Shown piece by piece: positions 17,530 through 26,298 of a DNA stretch of 64,000 bases. A model generated the notes under the pieces. That model saw only the letters and a program-made list of their open reading frames with translations, did no database searches and had not been told where the DNA came from. How positions within the stretch are numbered: position 1 is the first letter of the stretch; every line of letters starts with the position of its first letter. This DNA comes from Acidobacteriota bacterium (GTDB lineage: Bacteria; Acidobacteriota; Vicinamibacteria; Vicinamibacterales; Vicinamibacteraceae): positions 1 to 64,000 of the forward strand of contig JADLFL010000041.1 of assembly GCA_020845575.1 (NCBI GenBank), read 5' to 3'. The translations under genes were made by a program, and so were the position numbers.

Positions 17530-19164
17530 TCAGCGTACCTTCTGTCCGTCCACGAGCGCGTCGACGCGCGTCTTGAGGTTCGGATCGGCGGCACCGAGTG
17601 CGACCATCTGGTCGAAGTGCGTCTTCATCTGCTTGACGCGCTGCTCGTCCTCCGGGCCACAGGGACAGCCCTTCTTGATCGAGCCGAACAACGCCCAGGC
17701 GGCGCGGCGATGCGCCTCGGCCCACTTCGGCTCGAGCTCTGCGGCCCTGGTCAGGAGCGGTACCGCATCGCCGTACGCGCCCTTGTCCATCAGTGCCGCC
17801 CCGAACACCAGGTAGCCGACCGGATTGGCGTAGCCCGGCGCCGTGGTGACCTTCTCGAGGATCGCGACGACCTGATCGTTCTGCTTGCCCTCGTAGAGCG
17901 CCGCGGCGAGGTCGGTGAGGACAGCTGGGTTCCCGGCATCGAGCTCGGCGGCCTTTCGCAGGCTCGCGAGGCCGCCGGCCGTGTCCTTCCGATGCGTGCG
18001 CAGGAGCCTGCCCTGCGCATGGTACGCGCCCGACAGAGTGGCATCGATCCCGATGGCCTTGGCCAGGGCCTCGAGCGCCGCGTCGTACTGCTGCTCCTGC
18101 TCGCGCAGCAACCCGAGCAGGTACTGTGCGTTGGCCTTGCCAGGCGCCACTCCGACGGCGCGCGTGATGGGCTCGCGGGCCGACGCAAAGTCGTTGCGGG
18201 CCACGTGTACCTCACTCAGGCCCAGCCACGCGTCGGCCAGTTGGCCGTCCAGTTGCGTTGCGCTCTGGTAGTACTGCGCGGCGAGATCGAGTTGCCGCCC
18301 GTCGTGATGCATCTTCGCGATGGCCAGGTGGAGCGTGGCGTCCTTCGAGCCGGCCGCGGCGGCTGCGTGCAGGTCCCGCAGCGCAGCATCCGTCTGTCCC
18401 TTCGTCAGGTTCGCCCGCCCGCGCAGCGCGAACATCTCGGTGCGCGAGGGCTCCAGATCGATCACCCGCGTGGCCGACGCGATGACGCCATCGACGTCGC
18501 CCCTGGCCTGCAGAATCATCGTCAACTGGACGTGCGCGGCCACGAGTTTCGGATCCAGCTCGATGGCGCGTCGCAGGGGCGCTTCGGCGTCCGCCGCGCG
18601 ATCGGCGGCGACGAGCGCGTCACCGAGCGCGCGGTGGGCGGCCGGATTGTCAGGGGCGGCCGCCGCGGCGGCCTGCGCGGCACCCACGGCATCGGGACTC
18701 TTCAGCCGCACGAGCGACTCGGCGAGGATGATGTGCGCCCCGGCAAGGGACGGGTCCAGGCCGACTGCCGCCTTGGCATGCTCGGCGGCGTCGGTATCGC
18801 GCCCGGCCCGCACATGTCCGGCGGCCAGGCCCGCGTGCGCCTGTGCCTTCTGCGTGCCGGTGAGACTCGCGAGCGCGAGCTGGTAGTTGAGCAGCGCGCA
18901 GTCCTGGTCGTTCTGCCGCTCGCACACATTCGCCAGCTTGAATGCGGCCTGCGCCTGTTTCGGGTCGACCTCGATGATGGCCTTGAGATAGGCCTCCGCT
19001 TTCGGAAGCTCGTTGGCGGCGATGAACTTGTCGGCCTCTTCCATGAGCCGGGGAATGTCGCGCGCGCGGAATTTCTGCTTCTCCTGCGCCGCCGACACGG
19101 TTGGCAACCACACTCCGAGCGCGCCTGCCATGGCAACGGCGGCGGCGCATGCCTGGATACGCAT
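17530..19164 (-). CDS. Exported TPR-repeat protein
   Basis: A 544-residue protein with a signal peptide (hydrophobic residues 5-24, ending VSA-AQ). The mature part is a chain of tetratricopeptide repeats from about residue 35 to 500, seen as periodic A-x4-L-G-x2-Y/A and P motifs (ADKFIAANELPKAEAYLKAI; QYLLGLLREQEQQYDAALEA). A small cysteine-containing loop, SIKKGCPCGPEDEQRVKQM, lies near the end. TPR scaffolds mediate protein contacts in the periplasm or at the outer membrane. A good AGGAGGT precedes the ATG. The gene is convergent with the DinB-fold gene and divergent from the mannosyltransferase. Partner unknown. Confidence 0.8.
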   Translation of the reverse strand: MRIQACAAAVAMAGALGVWLPTVSAAQEKQKFRARDIPRLMEEADKFIAANELPKAEAYLKAIIEVDPKQAQAAFKLANVCERQNDQDCALLNYQLALASLTGTQKAQAHAGLAAGHVRAGRDTDAAEHAKAAVGLDPSLAGAHIILAESLVRLKSPDAVGAAQAAAAAAPDNPAAHRALGDALVAADRAADAEAPLRRAIELDPKLVAAHVQLTMILQARGDVDGVIASATRVIDLEPSRTEMFALRGRANLTKGQTDAALRDLHAAAAAGSKDATLHLAIAKMHHDGRQLDLAAQYYQSATQLDGQLADAWLGLSEVHVARNDFASAREPITRAVGVAPGKANAQYLLGLLREQEQQYDAALEALAKAIGIDATLSGAYHAQGRLLRTHRKDTAGGLASLRKAAELDAGNPAVLTDLAAALYEGKQNDQVVAILEKVTTAPGYANPVGYLVFGAALMDKGAYGDAVPLLTRAAELEPKWAEAHRRAAWALFGSIKKGCPCGPEDEQRVKQMKTHFDQMVALGAADPNLKTRVDALVDGQKVR

Positions 19165-19245
19165 GCTGGTGACCTCCTCTGAACCGGTGTGCCGCGGATG
19201 TTACCGGAGATCGCTCGACAGTGGGGCGCAATTCGGAATTTCCAG

Positions 19246-19251
19246 TAGGCT
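19246..19251 (+). promoter_or_regulatory. Candidate -10 box of the PIG-V-like gene (leaderless)
   Basis: TAGGCT followed by 7 nt and the GTG at 19259. This is a weaker hexamer than the others, but the spacing is the same. Confidence 0.3.
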
Positions 19252-19258
19252 GTCGGGC

Positions 19259-20725
19259 GTGGAATTCGCGTCGACATCGTCGCGCCCGGGGCGGCCGTTG
19301 TGGGTTCGCGCGCTCGACGTGCTCATACTCGTCACGCTGGTGCTGCTGGTCTCGGCGCTCCTGACCGGAGGCGTGCGCGTCAAGTTCGGCGACGTGCGGC
19401 TGACGGCCGAGTCCCCGTGGCGGCTGGCGCTTCTGGCAGTCGGACTGCTCGCCGGCCGGACGTACGCCTGGCCGCGCGAGACGTGGGGGGACCGCGCGTT
19501 GGCGCGACTCCGGGCCATCTGGCGCGATCCGGCGCTACGGCGATCGCTGCCGTGGGTCTTCACCACCCGGCTCGTGGTGGTCTACGCCACGTACCTGGCC
19601 GTCGTCGTGATCGGCTTTCCGGAGGGCGGGCCGCCATTCCGGCAGTCGCCCAACGAGTTCCGGAACCTGCTGGCCCGGTGGGACGCGGGCTGGTACGTCA
19701 CCATCGCCGAGAACGGCTACAACTACTGGGGCAACGCCCAGACGCAGACCAACGTCGCGTTCTTTCCCGCGTATCCCTACACGGTGCGTACCGTGGCGGC
19801 GCTGCTGGGCGCGCGGTGGGGATCACCCGAGGACCCAGCGGAGGCCTTCGACGTCTTCACCGAGCGACGACTCGTGCGTCTGCTCCACGCCGGGTGGCTC
19901 GTCTCGGTGGTGGCGTTCGGCTGGGCGCTCGTTTACCTGTTCCGCCTCGCGCGCGACATGACGGATTCCGATGACGCGGCGACCGCTGCCGTGGCACTGA
20001 CGGCCGCCTATCCGTTCGCGTTCTTCTATGGCGCCGTCTACACGGAGGGGCTGTTCCTGCTCTGCGCGACGGCCGCCTGCTGGCATTTCCGCCAGCGACG
20101 CTGGGTCGTGGCCGCCCTGGCCGGTCTCATCGCCGGCCTGTCGCGCCCGAACGGTTGTCTGCTGAGCGTGCCGCTCGGATTGATGGCGCTCGACGCGTGG
20201 CGCCGCGACGACTATCGCTGGCAGACGCTGGCGGCCGCGCTGCCAACCGCGGCGTGCGCGGGGGTCGGGATGCTGGCGTTCACTGCCTATCTGCACACGC
20301 ACACGGGGGAGTGGTTCCTCTGGATGCGGGCGCACGGCGCGTGGGGACGCGAGTTCAGCGGCGTGCACGTGCTCGCGCTGCAGCGCTGGCGCGATCTGCA
20401 GGGATTGGGACTGTACGGCTACTCGGTGGCGCACGCGATCGAATTGCTGAACATGGCCGCCACGTTCCTGGTGCTCGGCGTCAGCTGGCCGATCGGCAGG
20501 CGCTTGGGCTGGGCCTGGAGCGCGTTCCTGCTCGTCACGGTGCTGCCGCCGCTCTTCATGGGCGGCTTCCTCTCGATGGGTCGCGTGACGTCGACGATGT
20601 TCCCGGTGTTCATCTATCTGGGTTGGCGGTTGCGTGGCGCGCTGCTGCAGCACGTGTTGCTCACCAGCTTCGGACTCCAGGTCGCCCTCGCGATCATGCA
20701 CTTCACATGGCGGCAGGTATTCTGA
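19259..20725 (+). CDS. Membrane mannosyltransferase, PIG-V-like (GT-C fold)
   Basis: A 488-residue polytopic membrane protein. The first large loop has ARWDAGWYVTIAENGYNYW followed by VAFFPAYPYTVR, the acidic WD and the FFP signature of the PIG-V/GPI-mannosyltransferase-related bacterial GT-C enzymes, which use polyprenyl-phosphate sugars at the outer face of the inner membrane. About ten hydrophobic segments follow. The frame is open to 19013 but that part overlaps the divergent TPR gene; the GTG at 19259 gives a short basic N-terminus and then the first helix (VLILVTLVLLVSALLTGG). Acceptor unknown. Confidence 0.75.
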   Translation: MEFASTSSRPGRPLWVRALDVLILVTLVLLVSALLTGGVRVKFGDVRLTAESPWRLALLAVGLLAGRTYAWPRETWGDRALARLRAIWRDPALRRSLPWVFTTRLVVVYATYLAVVVIGFPEGGPPFRQSPNEFRNLLARWDAGWYVTIAENGYNYWGNAQTQTNVAFFPAYPYTVRTVAALLGARWGSPEDPAEAFDVFTERRLVRLLHAGWLVSVVAFGWALVYLFRLARDMTDSDDAATAAVALTAAYPFAFFYGAVYTEGLFLLCATAACWHFRQRRWVVAALAGLIAGLSRPNGCLLSVPLGLMALDAWRRDDYRWQTLAAALPTAACAGVGMLAFTAYLHTHTGEWFLWMRAHGAWGREFSGVHVLALQRWRDLQGLGLYGYSVAHAIELLNMAATFLVLGVSWPIGRRLGWAWSAFLLVTVLPPLFMGGFLSMGRVTSTMFPVFIYLGWRLRGALLQHVLLTSFGLQVALAIMHFTWRQVF

Positions 20726-20829
20726 GCGTCATGACGCCATCCGAACCGCGGGCCGCCGCGTCAAACTGACATGTCCGGCATCCGCCTGCCCGTCGGTCGC
20801 GCACGCCGAACCGGACGCGCGCGTGTGCA

Positions 20830-20835
20830 TATAAT
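20830..20835 (+). promoter_or_regulatory. Consensus -10 TATAAT before the peptidase/DUF4175 cluster
   Basis: A perfect TATAAT lies 16 nt before the ATG at 20852. No good -35 is present at 16-18 nt. It would start transcription near 20842 and could drive the eight-gene run to 35139. Confidence 0.45.
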
Positions 20836-20851
20836 GCCGGGACAGGCGCAG

Positions 20852-23470
20852 ATGACGCGGCCAGGCGCCACGGGCGCACGCTCCCTCCGTGGGATGTGGC
20901 CCCTCGGCCGCATCGGACTCACGCTCGTCGGCGTCTGCCTGCTCGATGGCGGCACATCGGCACAGTCGCCCGTCTTCACCGTCCCACGCATCATTCCGCA
21001 GACGAGCGTCGTGCAGCCCACGGCTCCGCCGGAGCCGCCCGTCGAGGTCGTGCCGGCGTGGCAGGCGCCGCTCGTGGCGGGCCGGTTCGACGAGGCGTTG
21101 TCGCTTGCCGCCGACGAGCCATGGGCACGAGCGTACGTGACCGGGCGTGCGGCCGAACGTCGCGGTGCGTATGACGAGGCCGAGCGCGCCTATCGCGAAG
21201 CCGTTGGGGCACAGCCGCAGGGCGAAGCCGCGCTGGCGTTGGCCGACTTGCTCACGTATCTCGGGCGCCGCGACGAGGCCATGCCGTTGTGGCAGGGGTT
21301 GTTGCGTGCCGCGCAGCAGCAGCGGACCGGCGCGGCCGTCAGTCGGGCCGCGCGTGCCGCGCGCGCGCTGGATCAGGTGCGGCTCGCGAATTCCTACTTC
21401 CAGACGGCGGCGAATCTCTCGCCCGACGATCCGGTCATCCACACGCGCTGGGCGGATCTGTTCCTCGAGAAGTTCAACGAGGCGGAAGCGCGATCGTCGT
21501 ACGAGGCGGCGCTCGCCGCCGATCCGCGATACGTGCCGGCGCTGCTCGGCCTGGCGCGCTCGCTGGCCGACAGCAACCCGTCGGCGGCCGAAGCCGCGGC
21601 ACGCAAGATCCTGGAGATCGATCAGGACCATCCCGAGGCCTGGACGCTGCTGGCGTCTGAGGCGATGGACGCCTCGAAGCGCGACGAGGCGCAGGTCGCG
21701 CTCGCGAAAGTACTCGCGGTCAACCCGCGGCACGTCGAGGCGCTCGCGTTGTCGGCCGCGCTGGCGCAGATCGAAGACAGGAGCGCGGACGTCGCCACGT
21801 TCTCGGCGCGCGCGCTGGCCGTCAACTCCCGTAACGGCGACGTCGCCCGCGTCATCGGTGAGCGCGTGGCGCGGAGGTATCGCTTCGACGAGGCCGTGCG
21901 CTTCCTGCGCGAGGCCGTCACGCTCGATCCGCTGAACAGCCGCGCGCAGGCGTCGCTCGGACTGCACCTGCTGCGCACCGGCGAGGAGGCCGACGCGCGC
22001 AGGGCACTCGACGCGGCGTTCGCGCGCGACCCGTTCGATGCCGTCACGTACAACCTGCTCAGCCTTCTCGATGCGCTCGACACGTTCGCGACAATCGAGG
22101 GGCGGAACATGATCGTCCGCCTGGACGAGCAGGACTCTGCCGTCCTGCGGCCGTATCTCGTGCCACTGGCCGAGCAGGCGCTCGCCGATCTCTCGGCGCG
22201 GTACGCGTTCACGCCGAAGGGGCCCATCCTCATCGAGGTCTTTCCCAAACACGACGACTTCGCGGTGCGCACGATGGGGCTGCCGGGGATGGTCGGCGCG
22301 CTCGGCGCGTGCTTCGGTCGCGTCGTGACGATGGATTCACCACGCGCGCGTCCGTCCGGCACGTTCAACTGGGCGGCGACGCTGTGGCACGAGTTGGCGC
22401 ACGTGATCACGCTGCAGATGTCTGGCAACAGGCTGCCGCGCTGGCTCAGCGAAGGGATCTCCGTCTTCGAGGAGACGCGTGCGAACGCCGGATGGGGTCG
22501 CGAGTCGGAACTTCTCATCGCACGCGCACACGCCACCAAGGGGTTGCTGCCGCTGGCCGACCTGAACAGCGGCTTTGCCAAGGTCGAGACCATCAGCCTC
22601 GCCTACCAGCAGGCCGCCACACTGGTGGCCTATCTCGTGGAGACGTACGGCGACGCGGCGCTGCAGGCGCTCGTCAGGAGCTACGCCGAAGGGATAGACG
22701 ACGCGGAGGCGCTGAAGCGGGCGTACGGACTGACGTGGACTGCGCTCCAGCCGGCGTTCGACACATACGTGCAGGAGAAGTACGGCGGCGTGGCGCCGGC
22801 ACTTGCCGCAATCGAGGCGACACCGCCAGGTCGTACCGCGCGTGCGGAGGACTGGCGCGCGTTCGCAGACGAGCACGCCGGCAATTTCGGGGTGCAGATG
22901 GCGGCCGCCACGCCGTTGCTGCGTCTCGGTGACATGGACGGTGCGCGGCGGGTACTCGAGCGCGCGGCCACGCTCGTGCCGTTCGCCACGGGTGATGCCA
23001 GTCCCTGGCGTCTGCTCGCGACGGTGGCTGCAAGACAGAATCGTCCCGACCAGGCCCGCCGCTTCATGGAGCAGGTGCTCGATAGCGATCACACGGCCGC
23101 GCAGACGATGCGACAGCTCGTGGCGCAGGCGCGCGCGCCGGAAGACGCGGCGCTGCGGCGGCGTGCCGCGGAGCGCCTCATCGAGATCGATCCGTTCGAC
23201 GCGTCTGCGCATACGGCACTCGGCGACCTCGCGCTCGCACGCGGCGACCTCCCTGCCGCGCTGCGCGAGCTCCAGGCGGCCGTGGATGCCGGTCCGCCGA
23301 ATCCCGCCGAGGCGCTCACGTCACTGGCCGAAGCCACCCTCCGCAGCGGAGCGCCGGATCGCGCCAAGGCGCACCTGATCAAGGCGCTGGAGAGTACGCC
23401 GCGTCACGAACGTGCCCAGGAACTGCTGCTGCGCATCATCGAGACGCCGTCGGGGGCGGAGCGCCCATGA
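20852..23470 (+). CDS. TPR protein with peptidase-MA-like metalloprotease domain
   Basis: An 872-residue exported protein. A hydrophobic signal segment (LGRIGLTLVGVCLLDGG, ending TSA-QS) is followed by TPR repeats to about residue 420. A gluzincin domain then has ATLWHELAHVITLQ (zinc-binding HExxH) and RWLSEGISVFEE (the third ligand, Glu). TPR repeats resume to the C-terminus. Such proteins are predicted periplasmic peptidases or scaffolds. The start is uncertain: ATG 20834 overlaps the TATAAT box, so 20852 is preferred, and 20894 would still keep the signal peptide. The 3' end overlaps the DUF4159 gene by 4 bp. Confidence 0.82.
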   Translation: MTRPGATGARSLRGMWPLGRIGLTLVGVCLLDGGTSAQSPVFTVPRIIPQTSVVQPTAPPEPPVEVVPAWQAPLVAGRFDEALSLAADEPWARAYVTGRAAERRGAYDEAERAYREAVGAQPQGEAALALADLLTYLGRRDEAMPLWQGLLRAAQQQRTGAAVSRAARAARALDQVRLANSYFQTAANLSPDDPVIHTRWADLFLEKFNEAEARSSYEAALAADPRYVPALLGLARSLADSNPSAAEAAARKILEIDQDHPEAWTLLASEAMDASKRDEAQVALAKVLAVNPRHVEALALSAALAQIEDRSADVATFSARALAVNSRNGDVARVIGERVARRYRFDEAVRFLREAVTLDPLNSRAQASLGLHLLRTGEEADARRALDAAFARDPFDAVTYNLLSLLDALDTFATIEGRNMIVRLDEQDSAVLRPYLVPLAEQALADLSARYAFTPKGPILIEVFPKHDDFAVRTMGLPGMVGALGACFGRVVTMDSPRARPSGTFNWAATLWHELAHVITLQMSGNRLPRWLSEGISVFEETRANAGWGRESELLIARAHATKGLLPLADLNSGFAKVETISLAYQQAATLVAYLVETYGDAALQALVRSYAEGIDDAEALKRAYGLTWTALQPAFDTYVQEKYGGVAPALAAIEATPPGRTARAEDWRAFADEHAGNFGVQMAAATPLLRLGDMDGARRVLERAATLVPFATGDASPWRLLATVAARQNRPDQARRFMEQVLDSDHTAAQTMRQLVAQARAPEDAALRRRAAERLIEIDPFDASAHTALGDLALARGDLPAALRELQAAVDAGPPNPAEALTSLAEATLRSGAPDRAKAHLIKALESTPRHERAQELLLRIIETPSGAERP

Positions 23471-24276
23471 CGAGCGCCATGAAACGCACGTTCGGGCGTG
23501 TCGTGCCGTGGAGCGGCGTTGTTGCGCTCATCGTGCTGGCGTCTGGCATGTTGCCGCGTGTGTGGGCGCAGATTGGCAACGATGCGGACCCGCGATTCGC
23601 CGGGCTGCGCTGGCAGTTCACGCGCATCAGGTACGACGCGCACAACGCCCAGTCGTTCCGCGCGCGCTACTGGAGCGACTCGTGGGCCATCGACGGCCCC
23701 GCCGCCGAGCAGAACCTCTCGCGCCGCGTGAAGTCGGTGACGGCGATCGACGTGGGCGAGCCGACGGTGCTGCGCATCGAAGATCCGGAGTTGATGAACC
23801 ACCCGTGGATCTACTTTGTCGAGCCCGGCACGCTGCGGCTCAAGGAGACCGAAGTCCCCATCCTGCGCGAGTTCCTGCTGCGCGGCGGGACGGCGGTGAT
23901 GGACGACTTCCACGGCGACGCCGAGATGGCCAACGTCGTCGCCGAGCTGAAACGCGTGTTCCCTGAACGCGATCTGATCACGTTGCCCGCGTCGCACCCC
24001 GTGTTCTCGTGTTTCTACCAGATCGACGGATACCCGCAGATCCCAGGCCTCGGGTCGTTCATGCAGGGACGCACGTGGGAGAAGGGCGGCATCACGCCCG
24101 AACTCCGGGCCGTCGAGGACGACAATGGCCGCGCGATGGTGCTCCTCAACTGGAACACCGACATGGGCGACGGCTGGGAATGGTCCAACGCGGAGCAGTA
24201 CCCCGGGTACATACAACACACGGCCCAGGCGTACCGGATGATGATCAACGAGATCATCTACACGTTGACGCATTGA
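23467..24276 (+). CDS. DUF4159 exported protein
   Basis: A 269-residue protein with a signal peptide (WSGVVALIVLASGMLPRVWAQ). The mature region matches DUF4159: FAGLRWQFTRIRYD, DPELMNHPWIYFVEPG, LREFLLRGGTAVMDDFHG and MMINEIIYTLTH. The fold is class-I-glutamine-amidotransferase-like, and the family is found next to MoxR/VWA genes. Its biochemical role is unknown. It overlaps the preceding peptidase gene (ATGA) and is followed by moxR after 72 bp, so it belongs to the same operon. Confidence 0.85.
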   Translation: MTSAMKRTFGRVVPWSGVVALIVLASGMLPRVWAQIGNDADPRFAGLRWQFTRIRYDAHNAQSFRARYWSDSWAIDGPAAEQNLSRRVKSVTAIDVGEPTVLRIEDPELMNHPWIYFVEPGTLRLKETEVPILREFLLRGGTAVMDDFHGDAEMANVVAELKRVFPERDLITLPASHPVFSCFYQIDGYPQIPGLGSFMQGRTWEKGGITPELRAVEDDNGRAMVLLNWNTDMGDGWEWSNAEQYPGYIQHTAQAYRMMINEIIYTLTH

Positions 24277-24348
24277 CGGGAGTGGTCGGGGCTCAGGGGA
24301 AGAGCAAAGGGCGAAGGCCCAGGAGCAGGTCAAAGAGAAGGGTGTTTC

Positions 24349-25386
24349 GTGAACGAGATTGCGCAGCAGACGCCACAGCCGCTCGGGGCCGACGAGGCAC
24401 GGGCGCTCGTGGCCCGCGTGGCCGAGAGTCGTACCCGCGTGCTCCACGAACTGCGCAAGGTCGTGGTCGGGCAGGAGGCGTCGGTCGACCTCGTGCTCGC
24501 GGCGTTGTTTGCCGGCGGGCACTGTCTGCTCACGGGCGTGCCCGGGCTTGCCAAGACGCTGCTCGTGCGCACGCTCGCGCAGATCCTCGATCTCGGCTTC
24601 AGGCGCATCCAGTTCACGCCCGACCTCATGCCGTCGGACATCACGGGCACCGAGGTCCTCGACGAAACCGACGGCATCCGCGCGCTGCGCTTCGTGCCGG
24701 GTCCCGTCTTCACGCAACTCCTGCTCGCCGACGAAATCAATCGCACGCCACCCAAGACCCAGGCGGCGCTGCTCGAAGCCATGCAGGAGGGGCGCGTCAC
24801 GGCCGCCGGCCGGAGCTACGCGCTCGATCCGCCGTTCTTCGTGCTCGCCACGCAGAACCCGATCGAACTCGAAGGCACCTACCCCCTGCCCGAAGCGCAA
24901 CTCGATCGCTTCCTCTTCAATATCGTCATGACGTATCTGCCCGAAGACGATGAGGTGAAGGTGGTGACGCAGACCACGGGTGTGGCGCACCAGACGCCGC
25001 AGCGCGTGCTCTCGCGCGACGACATCCTGCAGATCCAGCAGCTCGTGCGACACGTGGTCGTGGCGGAGGACGTGGCGCGTTACGCGGTGCGGTGGTCGGC
25101 CGCCACGCGTCCCACCGAGCCCGGCGTGCCAGACTTCGTGAAGAAGTACGTGAAATGGGGCGCCGGCCTTCGCGCCTCGCAGGCGCTCGTGCTCGGCGCC
25201 AAGGCGCGCGCGCTCACGCTCGGCCGCGCGTTCATCACGCCCGACGACATCCGCACGCTGGCGGCACCCGTCTTCCGCCATCGCGTCCTCATCAACTTCC
25301 AGGCCGAGTCCGAAGGGCTGACCACCGACGCCATCGTCGCGCGGCTGCTCGAACGCGTCTCGCCACCGACGAGCGGGCTCGCCTGA
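24349..25386 (+). CDS. MoxR-family AAA+ ATPase
   Basis: A 345-residue AAA+ chaperone. Walker A is LTGVPGLAKTLLVRTLA, Walker B LLLADEINRTPPKTQAALLEAM, sensor 1 FVLATQNPIELEGTYPLPEA, and the arginine finger region follows in LDRFLFN. MoxR proteins remodel or activate partner complexes, usually together with VWA proteins. The GTG start has GAGAAGGG upstream. It is the usual partner of the DUF58 and VWA proteins encoded directly downstream. Confidence 0.93.
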   Translation: MNEIAQQTPQPLGADEARALVARVAESRTRVLHELRKVVVGQEASVDLVLAALFAGGHCLLTGVPGLAKTLLVRTLAQILDLGFRRIQFTPDLMPSDITGTEVLDETDGIRALRFVPGPVFTQLLLADEINRTPPKTQAALLEAMQEGRVTAAGRSYALDPPFFVLATQNPIELEGTYPLPEAQLDRFLFNIVMTYLPEDDEVKVVTQTTGVAHQTPQRVLSRDDILQIQQLVRHVVVAEDVARYAVRWSAATRPTEPGVPDFVKKYVKWGAGLRASQALVLGAKARALTLGRAFITPDDIRTLAAPVFRHRVLINFQAESEGLTTDAIVARLLERVSPPTSGLA

Positions 25387-25387
25387 C

Positions 25388-26296
25388 GTGGCCGCGACCG
25401 TGCCAGGCCCGTCGCGCTTCCTGTCGCCGGAGGTCGTGGCAGGACTGGGCACGCTCGAGTTGAAGGCACGGACCATCGTCGAGGGCCTGCTGCTCGGCCT
25501 GCACCGCAGCCCGTTCCGCGGATCGAGCGTGGAGTTCGCCGAGTACCGGCAGTACATCCCCGGCGACGACCCAGCGACCGTCGACTGGAAGGTGTTCGCG
25601 CGCAGCGACAGGCATTACGTCAAGAAGTTCGAACACGACACGAACGTCGAGGTCCAGTTGCTGCTGGACGTCAGCGCGTCGATGGCGTACCGCAGCGGCA
25701 CCGGCATGACCAAGCTGGCGTACGCGCAATGCCTCAGTGCCGCGCTCGCGTACCTGCTCACAGGACAGCGCGACGCGGTCGGCCTGGGGTTGTACGACGA
25801 TCGACTGCGGGATTACGTCCCGTCGGCCGTGAAAGCCGGGCAGCTCACGCGTCTGCTCATTGCGCTCGATCACGCGTCTCCTGGCGCGGCGTCCGACACG
25901 GCAGCCGCCGTCCAACAGATCGGCCAGCGGCTGCGTCGCCGCGGCCTCGTCGTGGTGTGTTCGGATCTGCTCGACGACCAGGCGCGCGTACTCGAGAGCC
26001 TGCGACTGCTGCGCGCCCGCGGGATGGAAGTCGTCGTCTTTCACGTGCTGGACGATGCGGAGCTCGACTTTCCGTTCGAGGGCGCGGGGATGTTCCGCGA
26101 CGTGGAGACAGGTGAGCAGGTACTGACGCATGGCGCGTCGACGCGGCAGGCCTACCTCGACGCCGTGTCGGCCTGGCGTGAGACGTACATCGTGGAGTTG
26201 CGCGCGGCGGGCGTGGACTACCAGCTCGCGCGTACCAGCGCGCCGCTCGACGTGACGCTCCTCGGCTGGCTTGGCGCGCGCGGGAGGACGCTGTAA
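25388..26296 (+). CDS. DUF58 domain protein (MoxR-associated)
   Basis: A 302-residue protein with the DUF58 signature: HRSPFRGSSVEFAEYRQYIPGDD and TVDWKVFARSDRHYVKKF. It continues into a VWA-like fold (LLLDVSASMAYRS, a MIDAS-type DxSxS). DUF58 proteins couple MoxR ATPases to VWA partners. The start is a GTG 1 nt after the moxR stop region. No signal peptide is evident, so it is cytoplasmic or peripheral. Confidence 0.9.
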   Translation: MAATVPGPSRFLSPEVVAGLGTLELKARTIVEGLLLGLHRSPFRGSSVEFAEYRQYIPGDDPATVDWKVFARSDRHYVKKFEHDTNVEVQLLLDVSASMAYRSGTGMTKLAYAQCLSAALAYLLTGQRDAVGLGLYDDRLRDYVPSAVKAGQLTRLLIALDHASPGAASDTAAAVQQIGQRLRRRGLVVVCSDLLDDQARVLESLRLLRARGMEVVVFHVLDDAELDFPFEGAGMFRDVETGEQVLTHGASTRQAYLDAVSAWRETYIVELRAAGVDYQLARTSAPLDVTLLGWLGARGRTL

Positions 26297-26298
26297 CC

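Noticed and set aside
20834..20836. ATG at 20834 as start of the peptidase-MA gene
   Set aside because: It is embedded in the TATAAT box, so it would not be in the transcript; 20852 or 20894 are more likely.
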